From contig NZ_CP009831.1 in the NCBI RefSeq assembly GCF_000959525.1, positions 1 to 64,000 of the forward strand: DNA of 64,000 bases. The letters are read 5' to 3'. Each line of letters starts with the position of its first letter. Position 1 is the stretch's first letter. This DNA comes from Burkholderia multivorans ATCC BAA-247 (GTDB lineage Bacteria > Pseudomonadota > Gammaproteobacteria > Burkholderiales > Burkholderiaceae). Below, in pieces: positions 56,988 through 64,000 of this stretch. The notes beneath the pieces were generated by a model. It was not told the DNA's origin, did no database searches, and was given only the letters and a program-made list of their open reading frames with translations. The position numbers and the translations under genes were made by a program.

Positions 56988-57095
56988 ACTCTGCCAGCGC
57001 GCGCAGCAGTTTGCCGCACCTTTGTATCGCGGTGTGCACGCGTCGCCGCGGCCGATTCGTTGCGTGGCGCGGCTCTCGAGGTAGGGTCGGAAGCG

Positions 57096-58550
57096 TTAGC
57101 GCGCGCGGCGAACGCGTTTCGCAGCGGTGTCACGCGACACCGCGCGCTGAAGTCGATCCACCTGCGACAGCAGCGCTTCGTGATGCTCCTGCAGCGTCAT
57201 CACGCTCGCCTGTTGTGTCGACAAATCGGCCGCCAGCCGGTCGATCCGCAGTTGCTGCGCGGCCGCGTCCTGTTTCAGGTGTGCGATCTGGCGCGTTTGC
57301 ATGATCAGCGCGACGAGCGTCGCCAGCACGACGATCGCCAGCGCGAGCAGCAGGCGATTCACGCGGCGCTTTTCGCGATCGGCCGAATGTGTCAGCCGCG
57401 TCACGTCGGCCTGCAACGCGGCGAGCCGGTCGGACGAGACGAGGCCGCGCGTATCGGGCGCCGTGGGCGACGTGTCGATTGACGGTTTGGTCACGAAGGT
57501 CGCTGCGGACGCTGGTGTCGCGGAACCGTCCGCGGGTCGCTCGGCGCTTGAACGCGTGTCCGATGCCGACTGTGGGTCGGCCGGTGCCGTCGCGGCGACC
57601 GTCGTCACTGGCTCCTCGGGTACATCGTCGGTCGCGCGCCGCGCCGATGCCGAAGCCGCGCGGCGGGCCTTCGGTGCGGATGGCTCGGAGCGGCGGCGAG
57701 CGGCGGGCGTGGCGCGCGTCGCGTCGGCCGCGATTTCGGCGCGCTGCGTGGATGGAATGGCGTCGGCAGCGGCTGACGCTGCCGCGACGCCTGCTTCTGC
57801 GATTGCTTCGGCAACCGGCACATCGTCTACCACTGATGCCGGATTGCGTTGCGCCGATTCGTGCGTGTCGCCGGCTGGCGTGACGTTATCGGCATTAGGC
57901 GCGCTTTCGTCGTTGCGCGCGGCGGCGTCGGCCACGCGCGTCGCGGCGACGTCTGATGCCGCAACGTCGTCCAGCACGCGCGTACTGGCGTGTGCCGCCG
58001 GCGCGTCGACATCGCGATTCGCCGCGGCGTCGTTTGCGCCCGCCTCAGCGGCCGGTATCGGTTCGGTCGTTTTTGCGACCGTCTCATTCGCAGCAACACC
58101 ATCGCTGGAATGCACGGCGTTCTTCTGCACGTCTGCCGTCATGCCATCGCGGTCTTCCTCGTGCAGAGCTGCGGTCGTCGGCGCAGTCATCTCGTCCGCT
58201 CCCGCGACCGAAGCGACCGCCGCTTCGGCCTCGAATCCGTCGAGCGTCGCTTGCCGCGCGCTGTCGCCTTCGGAGCCGTCGCCGCGTTCCGCCGTTGGCG
58301 CACTCGCGCGTGCATCGTCGTCGCGACTCGACGGACCCGCAGCCGACACATCGTCGTCCCGCGCGAACACTGGATCGCCAAACAGGTCGAGCGTGCGTTC
58401 GTCCCGCGCCGCATCGGCGGCTGCCGCGCGCTCCGGCTGCGCGGCAGCCGCCGATACGCTGGGCGCGGCCGCAGCCGAACGCTGACGCGCGCGTGTCGAA
58501 GAACGGTCGGAACGGGAACGAGAGCGCGGCGTGGTAACGGATTCGGTCAT
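57096..58550 (-). CDS. Alanine-rich membrane-anchored coiled-coil protein, unknown
   Basis: A 484-residue protein of unusual layout. Residues 1 to about 370 are low-complexity, Ala/Asp/Thr/Glu-rich and probably disordered; the N-terminal 30 residues are strongly Arg/Ser-rich (TTPRSRSRSDRSSTRARQR). One membrane helix follows (RLLLALAIVVLATLVALIM), then a C-terminal coiled coil (QIAHLKQDAAAQQLRIDRLA ... LQEHHEALLSQVDRLQRAV). A cytoplasmic disordered arm and a periplasmic coiled coil are inferred. No family is recognised. It resembles, only in architecture, HemX-like or septum/cell-wall scaffold proteins. The ATG at 58550 was chosen because upstream sequence is Arg-rich spacer. Confidence 0.7.
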   Translation of the reverse strand: MTESVTTPRSRSRSDRSSTRARQRSAAAAPSVSAAAAQPERAAAADAARDERTLDLFGDPVFARDDDVSAAGPSSRDDDARASAPTAERGDGSEGDSARQATLDGFEAEAAVASVAGADEMTAPTTAALHEEDRDGMTADVQKNAVHSSDGVAANETVAKTTEPIPAAEAGANDAAANRDVDAPAAHASTRVLDDVAASDVAATRVADAAARNDESAPNADNVTPAGDTHESAQRNPASVVDDVPVAEAIAEAGVAAASAAADAIPSTQRAEIAADATRATPAARRRSEPSAPKARRAASASARRATDDVPEEPVTTVAATAPADPQSASDTRSSAERPADGSATPASAATFVTKPSIDTSPTAPDTRGLVSSDRLAALQADVTRLTHSADREKRRVNRLLLALAIVVLATLVALIMQTRQIAHLKQDAAAQQLRIDRLAADLSTQQASVMTLQEHHEALLSQVDRLQRAVSRDTAAKRVRRAR

Positions 58551-58634
58551 GGCAATCGGATAGCGAGGCCCGCGCGGCGCGGACCCGCATGTCGAACGGA
58601 ATCGGTGGCCGGCCATTGTCGCACGACCTGTCAC

Positions 58635-59330
58635 TTATTCATCGCCCGACGCGCCCTGCCCGTCGTCGAAGCGCGTCACCCCCGGCAGCGCGCGCAGCTT
58701 GTCGCAAATCGCGCGAAATTCGAGATCCGATACGCGCGCCAGCGCAATGCGCACGTCGTCGTGTTCGCCGGTTTCGTCCGCGCGCTGCACGATGAACTGC
58801 TTCACGCGCGCGCTATCGGGGCCCAGCGCCGCATGCAGCGAATCGAAGGTCAGCGTGCCGCCCAGCACCGTCAACGCGAGCTGGCGCCGCTGCCGCACCG
58901 TGAAGTAGCGCCGCTCGAGCGGCTTGAGGCCGGCCAGAATGATCAGGATGATGATCGTCGCGGCAATCGCCCCGACGTACAGCCCGCCGCCGACCGCGAG
59001 CCCCACGGCCGCGACCGACCACAGGCTCGCGGCCGTCGTCAGCCCGCGCACGATCTCGCCGCGCAGCAGGATCGACCCCGCGCCGAGAAAGCCGATCCCC
59101 GACACGACCTGCGCGGCCATCCGCGACGGATCGAGCTCGACATGTTCGCGACCGAGCACGTCCGCGAAGCCGAACGCCGACACGATCATGATCAGCGCCG
59201 AGCCGACGCACACCAGCATGTGCGTACGCAGCCCCGCCGCCCACGACAGCCGTTCGCGCTCGAAGCCGATCACGCTGCCGAGCGCCGCGGCAAGCACGAG
59301 CCGCATCACGAGTTCAAGGTTGCCTAGCAT
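58635..59330 (-). CDS. MgtC/SapB-family membrane protein
   Basis: A 231-residue inner-membrane protein. Four or five N-terminal helices carry the MgtC core GSVIGFERERLSWAAGLRTH and VSGIGFLGAGSILLRG; a cytoplasmic ACT-like C-terminal domain follows (RRQLALTVLGGTLTF ... LEFRAICDKLRALPGVTRF). MgtC proteins modulate the F1F0 ATP synthase and survival under low magnesium or inside phagocytes. AGGAG precedes the ATG at 59330. Whether this is an MgtC virulence type or a general SapB type is unresolved; no magnesium-responsive leader was recognised. Confidence 0.87.
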   Translation of the reverse strand: MLGNLELVMRLVLAAALGSVIGFERERLSWAAGLRTHMLVCVGSALIMIVSAFGFADVLGREHVELDPSRMAAQVVSGIGFLGAGSILLRGEIVRGLTTAASLWSVAAVGLAVGGGLYVGAIAATIIILIILAGLKPLERRYFTVRQRRQLALTVLGGTLTFDSLHAALGPDSARVKQFIVQRADETGEHDDVRIALARVSDLEFRAICDKLRALPGVTRFDDGQGASGDE

Positions 59331-59442
59331 CGTATTTATCTCCTTTTTATGGTGCCGGCCGCGCGGAATGTTTTATCCTTGGGCCCGGTCGCGCCGATTC
59401 GGGCCGCGCCGACACGAATCGATCCCAGCGCACAACCCCGCC

Positions 59443-60552
59443 ATGTCCGTTTCCGACTCCGCATCCGCCCAGGCCGCCCAATTGCGCCACCACTTCGCGC
59501 ACGTCGTCTTGCCGATCTGGCGAGGTTCAGGGTTCGACCATACATTACGTTTGCCGTTCGAGGCCGTCGATCCGGCCACGCATGCGCCGCTGCCCGTCAC
59601 GCGCTATCGCGCGATGGCCTGTGCGCGGCAGCTGTTCGTGTTCGCGCAGGCCGGCGATGCCGCGCACGCGGCCGTGCTGTTCGACACGCTGCGCAGCCGC
59701 TTCCGCGACGCGCAGCACGGCGGCTGGTTCTACAGCGTCGATGCGCACGGCGCACCGCTCGACACGACGAAGGATCTGTACACGCACGCATTCGTCGTCT
59801 TCGCGTGCGCCGCATGGTATGCGGCATCGGGCGACAGCGACGCGCGCACGGTTGCCGAGGAGACGGCCGCGCTGATTCAGGACCGCTTTGCGCCGCAGCC
59901 GGGCGACGCGCTGCTCGACGCCGCGCGCGCGGCCGACTTCTCGTCGTCGGGCAGCGGCGCGCTGCAGAATCCGCTGATGCATCTGACCGAAGCATGGCTC
60001 GCGGCCGCCGACGCATTCGGCGATACCGCATTCGACGATGCGCTGGCACGCACCGCAGCGGCCGTCGAACGCACGTTCGTCGATCCGGCGACCGGCTGCA
60101 TCGCCGAACTGCCGCTCGGCGCGGCCGACAACCGTTTCGAGCCCGGCCATCAGTTCGAATGGTTTTATCTGGTCGATGCGGCCGGCGCACGGCTCGCGCA
60201 AACGACGCTCCGCGACGCGCTCACGCGCGCGTTCGCGTTCGCGGAACGACACGGCGTCGATCCGCAGACGGGCGGCGTCTGCGCGGCGCTCGACGCACAA
60301 GGCACCTGCATCGACGGCACGCAGCGGATCTGGGCGCAGACCGAATACCTGCGCGCGTTGGCAACGCACGGCGGCACGCCGGCGTCCGCGCCGCTCGCGA
60401 CGCAGATCGCGCGCTTCGCCGCGCGCTTCCTGCATCCGCGCGGCTGGTTCGAATGCAAGACGGCCGACGGCCAGGTGTCGCGCGCCGACATGCCGTCGAC
60501 GACGCCGTACCACCTCGCGACCGCTTACGCGGCGCTGCCGACCGGCGCGTAA
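59443..60552 (+). CDS. AGE-family epimerase/isomerase (mannose isomerase or GlcNAc 2-epimerase type)
   Basis: A 369-residue sugar isomerase with the (alpha/alpha)6-barrel of the N-acylglucosamine 2-epimerase family. Conserved barrel features are [66 protein letters not shown] and [12 protein letters not shown], with likely catalytic histidines in the LYTHAF, MHLTEA and PGHQFEW segments. Aldose-ketose isomerisation of mannose/fructose is as likely as GlcNAc/ManNAc epimerisation. The ATG at 59443 begins [14 protein letters not shown]. Its end overlaps the convergent chemoreceptor gene by 28 bases. Confidence 0.85.
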   Translation: MSVSDSASAQAAQLRHHFAHVVLPIWRGSGFDHTLRLPFEAVDPATHAPLPVTRYRAMACARQLFVFAQAGDAAHAAVLFDTLRSRFRDAQHGGWFYSVDAHGAPLDTTKDLYTHAFVVFACAAWYAASGDSDARTVAEETAALIQDRFAPQPGDALLDAARAADFSSSGSGALQNPLMHLTEAWLAAADAFGDTAFDDALARTAAAVERTFVDPATGCIAELPLGAADNRFEPGHQFEWFYLVDAAGARLAQTTLRDALTRAFAFAERHGVDPQTGGVCAALDAQGTCIDGTQRIWAQTEYLRALATHGGTPASAPLATQIARFAARFLHPRGWFECKTADGQVSRADMPSTTPYHLATAYAALPTGA

Positions 60553-62144
60553 CGCGGCTCGGCGGCCGACGTCGCGATGCGCGGCGCATACGCCCCGCGC
60601 GCGTCGCCGAGCTCGAAGACCGACACCGCGCGCATCAGCTGCGCGGTCTGTTCGTTCAGCGACGCCGCAGCCGCGGCGACTTCCTCGACGAGCGCAGCGT
60701 TCTGCTGCGTCAGCTGATCCATCTGCGTGACGGCCTGATTCACCTGCTCGATGCCGGACGTCTGCTCGACCGACGCGGCCGTGATCTCGGACATCGTCTG
60801 CACGACGCGCGTGATCGACTCCGACACGGTGCGCATCGCGTCGCCCGCGCGTTCGACGAGTTCCGCGCCGCCGTTGATCTGCGCGACCGATTCCTCGATC
60901 AGCGCCTTGATCTCCTTCGCGGACTGCGCGCTGCGCTGCGCGAGCGAGCGCACTTCGCCGGCGACGACCGCGAACCCGCGGCCCTGCTCGCCGGCGCGCG
61001 CCGCCTCGACCGCCGCATTGAGCGCGAGGATGTTGGTCTGGAACGCGATGCCGTCGATCACCGAAATGATCTCCGCGATCCGGCCCGAACTTTGCGCGAT
61101 GCCGCGCATGCGCTCGATCACGCTGTCGACCACGCCGCCGCCGTGGCTCGTCGCTTCGAGCGCCGCGTCGGCCAGCGCGCTCGCGGCCCGCGCGCTGTCG
61201 GTGTTCTGCCGGACCGTCGCGGTCAGTTCTTCCATGCTCGCCGCGGTTTCCTCGAGCGACGCGGCCTGCGTGCCGGTACGCGCGGACAAGTCCGCGTTGC
61301 CCCCCGCGATTTCGCCCGCGCCGACGTGAATCGCATCGGACGCCTGCCGCACCGTGCGCACGGTATCGGCGATGCTGGCCTGCATCGCCGCGAGGCCGCG
61401 CAGCATCCGGTCGATTTCGAACACGCCGCGCGCGCGCACCGCTTCGTCGAGGCGGCCCTGCGCGATCCGCTCGAAGTGCCGGCCCGCCTCGTCGAGCGGC
61501 GCGACGACCGCACGTCGCGCGGCCGCGTAGATCGCCGCGCTGGTCGCGAGCATCGCGATCAGCAGCACGATGCCGACCCACTTGAACCACTGCATGCCGC
61601 CGTCGATCGTGTCGAGTGCGCTGCGGCTCGACGCGGCGCCGTAGTCGGCGAAACGGCGCAGTTCGGCGACGTACGCGTCCTGGAAGCGTTGCGTCGGCTG
61701 ATCGAGGAAGGCCTGGATATTGTCGGCGTCGAGAAACTGCACGAGTTCCCCGAGCGCGCCGCGCAGCGCGCGATATCGCTCGACGAGCGCCGCGACGCGC
61801 GCGCGGTTCGCGTCGTCGACGGGCTGCGCGGACGTCAGCACGGCAAACGCCTTGTCGGCCTCGACGAGCGAGTCGCTGGCATGGCGAATGATGTCGTCGG
61901 GCTTCGGGCCGCCGCGCACCATCCGCGTGCCGGCGCGCGACAGGTTCACGCGCGCGTCGAGCAGCCGTTCCGTCGCCTGATTGGCGGAATCGACCTGCGC
62001 GATCGCGACGTTCGACAGATCGTCGACGCCGCTGCGCGTCGACGCGAGCGCCCAGAAGCCGAGCGCTTCGATCGCGAACAGAAAGACGCAGAACACGGTC
62101 AACACGCCGAGCAGACCCGACGCGAGCTTGATTTTTCCGAACAT
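60525..62144 (-). CDS. Methyl-accepting chemotaxis protein (Tar-like sensor)
   Basis: A 539-residue inner-membrane chemoreceptor. There are membrane helices at about 7-29 and 187-210, a periplasmic four-helix sensor between them ([20 protein letters not shown]), a HAMP segment ([21 protein letters not shown]) and a cytoplasmic signalling coiled coil. The hairpin tip reads [20 protein letters not shown] and [20 protein letters not shown]. Methylation-region repeats of the [12 protein letters not shown] type are visible. No C-terminal NWETF pentapeptide, so it would depend on other receptors for CheR tethering. A sigma-28 promoter lies just upstream, joining it to the flagellar regulon. Confidence 0.94.
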   Translation of the reverse strand: MFGKIKLASGLLGVLTVFCVFLFAIEALGFWALASTRSGVDDLSNVAIAQVDSANQATERLLDARVNLSRAGTRMVRGGPKPDDIIRHASDSLVEADKAFAVLTSAQPVDDANRARVAALVERYRALRGALGELVQFLDADNIQAFLDQPTQRFQDAYVAELRRFADYGAASSRSALDTIDGGMQWFKWVGIVLLIAMLATSAAIYAAARRAVVAPLDEAGRHFERIAQGRLDEAVRARGVFEIDRMLRGLAAMQASIADTVRTVRQASDAIHVGAGEIAGGNADLSARTGTQAASLEETAASMEELTATVRQNTDSARAASALADAALEATSHGGGVVDSVIERMRGIAQSSGRIAEIISVIDGIAFQTNILALNAAVEAARAGEQGRGFAVVAGEVRSLAQRSAQSAKEIKALIEESVAQINGGAELVERAGDAMRTVSESITRVVQTMSEITAASVEQTSGIEQVNQAVTQMDQLTQQNAALVEEVAAAAASLNEQTAQLMRAVSVFELGDARGAYAPRIATSAAEPRYAPVGSAA

Positions 62145-62186
62145 GGAGAATTCCTGGAGAGCGGACGATGGAGCAATGCCCCGGCA

Positions 62187-62213
62187 TTAGCGGCAATTCT
62201 TCGGCCGACTTTA
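62187..62213 (-). promoter_or_regulatory. Sigma-28 (FliA) promoter of the chemoreceptor gene
   Basis: On the minus strand TAAA-N15-GCCGCTAA matches the sigma-28 consensus TAAA-N15-GCCGATAA in 11 of 12 positions with the exact 15-base spacing, about 43 bases before the start codon. Confidence 0.85.
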
Positions 62214-62391
62214 GCTACCTTTCAGTCATTCCGATGGAATCGCCCTCGGACGATGCGCCCCACCGCATTCGACGCAATAATCGCGTCGCATCGCGCCGCC
62301 GATCGCAAGAAACGCGGACGAATTTCCTTGCTTATCGGCAGCCCCCTTCCTAGAGTTCAGCGCAAGCGGCCACACATTGCGAGGAAAGTCG

Positions 62392-62835
62392 ATGACCGAC
62401 ATCGTGGACCACGCGCGCGGCGCATTGCGCGCGCAACCGTTCAGCATGCTGCTCGGCACGGAGCTGATGCATATCGGCGACAACGAAGTGTCGCTGTGTC
62501 TCGCCGTGCGCGACGAACTGCGGCAGCAGCACGGTTTCGTGCACGGCGGCGTCATCAGCTATCTCGCCGACAACGCGCTCACGTTCGCGGGCGCGCTCGC
62601 GCTGGGCCCGCGCGTCGTCACCGGCGAATACAAGATCAACTATCTGCGGCCGGCCGTGAACGGCACGCTGGTCGCGCGCGCGAAGCTCGTCTATGCGGGG
62701 CGGCACCAGGCGACGTGCCAGTGTCACGTGTTCGTCATCGACGGCGATCACGAACGGCTCGTCGCGATCGCGCAAGGCACGATCAATCGCGTCGGCGACG
62801 GCAAGAATCCGGGCGCGCCGCAGGAAACCGCGTAA
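62392..62835 (+). CDS. PaaI-type hotdog-fold thioesterase
   Basis: A 147-residue thioesterase hydrolysing acyl-CoA esters. The catalytic segment QQHGFVHGGVISYLADNALT has the HGG motif and the downstream Asp typical of the PaaI/4HBT family, followed by GEYKINYLRPAVNGTLVARA and a closing beta-strand region. GAGGAAAG precedes the ATG at 62392; five upstream residues in frame are not believed. It is convergent with the CoA-transferase gene, about 110 bases apart. The acyl substrate is unknown. Confidence 0.87.
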   Translation: MTDIVDHARGALRAQPFSMLLGTELMHIGDNEVSLCLAVRDELRQQHGFVHGGVISYLADNALTFAGALALGPRVVTGEYKINYLRPAVNGTLVARAKLVYAGRHQATCQCHVFVIDGDHERLVAIAQGTINRVGDGKNPGAPQETA

Positions 62836-62945
62836 GCGCGGTGCGGGCCGCGCGTCGGCTTTCGTGCGGCGCGGCATGCGGCGGCGGGATCGTCGGCACG
62901 GTACGGCACGGCGCGTCTCGCCGTCACGGCGGCCCCCGCTTCACC

Positions 62946-63995
62946 TCACGCGGAATCGTCGTTCAACGGCATGAACCGCGGCGCCACGCGCGCGCGCAGA
63001 TTGCCGTCGCGGTCGGTGCGATAAAGGCCGCGCGCGACGTTGTGCGGATGGTCGGCCGCGTCGGCCACGCTCAGCACCGGCGCGAAGCACGCGTCGGTCC
63101 CTTCGAGCAGCGCGCGCCAATGCGCAGACGGATGCTGCGCGAACACCTCGGCGAAACGCGCCTTCAGCGCGGGCCAGCGCGTGCGGTCGTACTGCGACGC
63201 CGGATCGACGTCGGCCAGCCCGAGCCGTTCGATCAGCAGCGCATAGAACGGCGGTTCGAGCGCGCCGATCGTCACGCATTCCCCGTCGGCGCAGCGATAC
63301 ACGTCGTAGAACGGCGCGTCGTGAAACAGGCTCGGCTGCGCGCCGTCGAGCTGGCCGCTCGCACGCGCCCATAGCGCCAGCGTGCCGAGCATCGACACGA
63401 TGTCGACGATCGCGCCGTCGACGACACGGCCGGGCCCGCCCGCGCGCACGTCGAACAGCGCGCAGGCGATGCCGAACGCGAGGCCGAGCGCGCCGCCCGC
63501 ATCGCCGACGACGGTCGGCGGCAGGCCCGGCCGGCCGTCGCGAGGCGCGGACAGCGACAGCATCCCTGTCAGCGCGACATAGTTCAGATCGTGTCCGGCA
63601 GCCGACGCGAGCGGGCCGTGCTGGCCCCAGCCCGTCATCCGCGCGTAGACGAGCTTCGGATTGCGGCGCGCGCAGGCGTCGGGGCCGAGGCCGACGCGCT
63701 CCATCGCGCCGGGGCGCAGCCCTTCGATCAGTGCATCGGCGTGCGCGACGAGGTCCAGTGCGGCCTCGCGGCCGGCGGCGGACTTCAGATCGAGTTCGAC
63801 GATCGTCTTGCCTTCGCGCAGCAGATCGCCGTCGCGGCTGCGCAAGGCGTCGGGCGCACTCGAACGGCCGGCAGGACGCGCGACCAGCGTGATGCGCGCG
63901 CCCATGCCGGCGAGCATCCATCCGGCGAGCGGGCCGGGGCCGAGGCCTTCGAATTCGACGACGTGGACGCCGGAAAGCGGTGCGTCAAGCGACAT
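62946..63995 (-). CDS. CaiB/BaiF-family CoA-transferase (alpha-methylacyl-CoA racemase type)
   Basis: A 349-residue class III CoA-transferase-fold enzyme. It opens LSGVHVVEFEGLGPGPLAGWMLAGMGARITLV, has the racemase-like GRNPxxVYARMTGWGQHGPLA region (ARRNPKLVYARMTGWGQ) and the conserved aspartate in VVGDAGGALGLAFGIACALF. The fold interlinks two domains. Racemisation of 2-methylacyl-CoA and CoA transfer are both possible; the AMACR-like opening favours the former. The ATG at 63995 is complete, but its promoter lies beyond the window edge. Confidence 0.88.
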   Translation of the reverse strand: MSLDAPLSGVHVVEFEGLGPGPLAGWMLAGMGARITLVARPAGRSSAPDALRSRDGDLLREGKTIVELDLKSAAGREAALDLVAHADALIEGLRPGAMERVGLGPDACARRNPKLVYARMTGWGQHGPLASAAGHDLNYVALTGMLSLSAPRDGRPGLPPTVVGDAGGALGLAFGIACALFDVRAGGPGRVVDGAIVDIVSMLGTLALWARASGQLDGAQPSLFHDAPFYDVYRCADGECVTIGALEPPFYALLIERLGLADVDPASQYDRTRWPALKARFAEVFAQHPSAHWRALLEGTDACFAPVLSVADAADHPHNVARGLYRTDRDGNLRARVAPRFMPLNDDSA

Positions 63996-64000
63996 GCTGT

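Noticed and set aside
59349-63374. 1341-residue plus-strand open frame spanning the AGE, chemoreceptor and thioesterase region
   Set aside because: Crosses three well-supported genes on both strands and is Arg-rich throughout; a GC-skew artefact.

Overview
The window looks like a piece of a high-GC betaproteobacterial chromosome, most probably Burkholderia (cepacia-complex type). The support is the very GC-rich codon use, FabV as an enoyl reductase, a haem-uptake system of the hmu/bhu type, a persulfide dioxygenase-rhodanese fusion, and small Burkholderiales-type proteins (DUF1059, DUF2474, DUF3563-like). The genus is inferred from content; no rRNA, tRNA, prophage, IS element or CRISPR array was seen.

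Layout. 0-6 kb: the end of a haem ABC transporter (hmuU-hmuV), a TRIC-type membrane protein whose 3' end is repeated in the neighbouring spacer, a class A penicillin-binding protein, and an APH(6)-family kinase. 6-24 kb: mostly single metabolic or stress genes (ureidoglycine aminohydrolase, glycine-zipper protein, lipoprotein, HIT protein, serine hydrolase, two glutathione S-transferases, fabV, a membrane HELIH protein, GNAT, SRPBCC, DsbA-like isomerase, a divergent LysR/MFS pair, PAP2 phosphatase, persulfide dioxygenase-rhodanese, argP, ltaE). A heptanucleotide microsatellite of about 15 copies lies upstream of the GNAT gene.

24.4-40.7 kb is the most coherent block: a quaternary-amine (betaine-type) uptake and catabolism island. 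It has a GbcA/GbcB-type Rieske demethylase with an AraC/GlxA-type regulator, two LysR regulators, and an M24-fold protein carrying the full metal-ligand and catalytic pattern remembered for DMSP lyase DddP. A seven-gene same-strand run encodes a betaine-type ABC transporter (ATPase, permease, binding protein), serine hydroxymethyltransferase, a DapA-family lyase/deaminase, an FAD amine oxidase and an aldehyde dehydrogenase. The Rieske gene and the DddP-like gene share a nearly identical promoter with an upstream element, so they are probably co-regulated. The oxidase/DapA/ALDH trio resembles the end of hydroxyproline-betaine breakdown, and SHMT can recycle the one-carbon units released by demethylation.

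41-46 kb: a cyanide-insensitive-type cytochrome bd oxidase (cydA-cydB plus an overlapping 59-residue DUF2474 subunit) behind a perfect FNR/Anr box, a Pmp3 membrane protein and a secreted phosphodiesterase. 46-56 kb: an AsmA-like DUF748 giant protein, a DUF1254-type lipoprotein, and a copper P-type ATPase with six N-terminal metal-binding domains, four of them from a recent 255-bp tandem expansion, preceded by a CueR-type promoter with a 19-bp spacer. 56-64 kb: GNAT, a DUF3563-like small protein with twin GGGTTTTCCC elements, an alanine-rich membrane-anchored coiled-coil protein, an MgtC protein, an AGE-family epimerase, a chemoreceptor with a near-perfect sigma-28 promoter, a thioesterase and a CoA-transferase.
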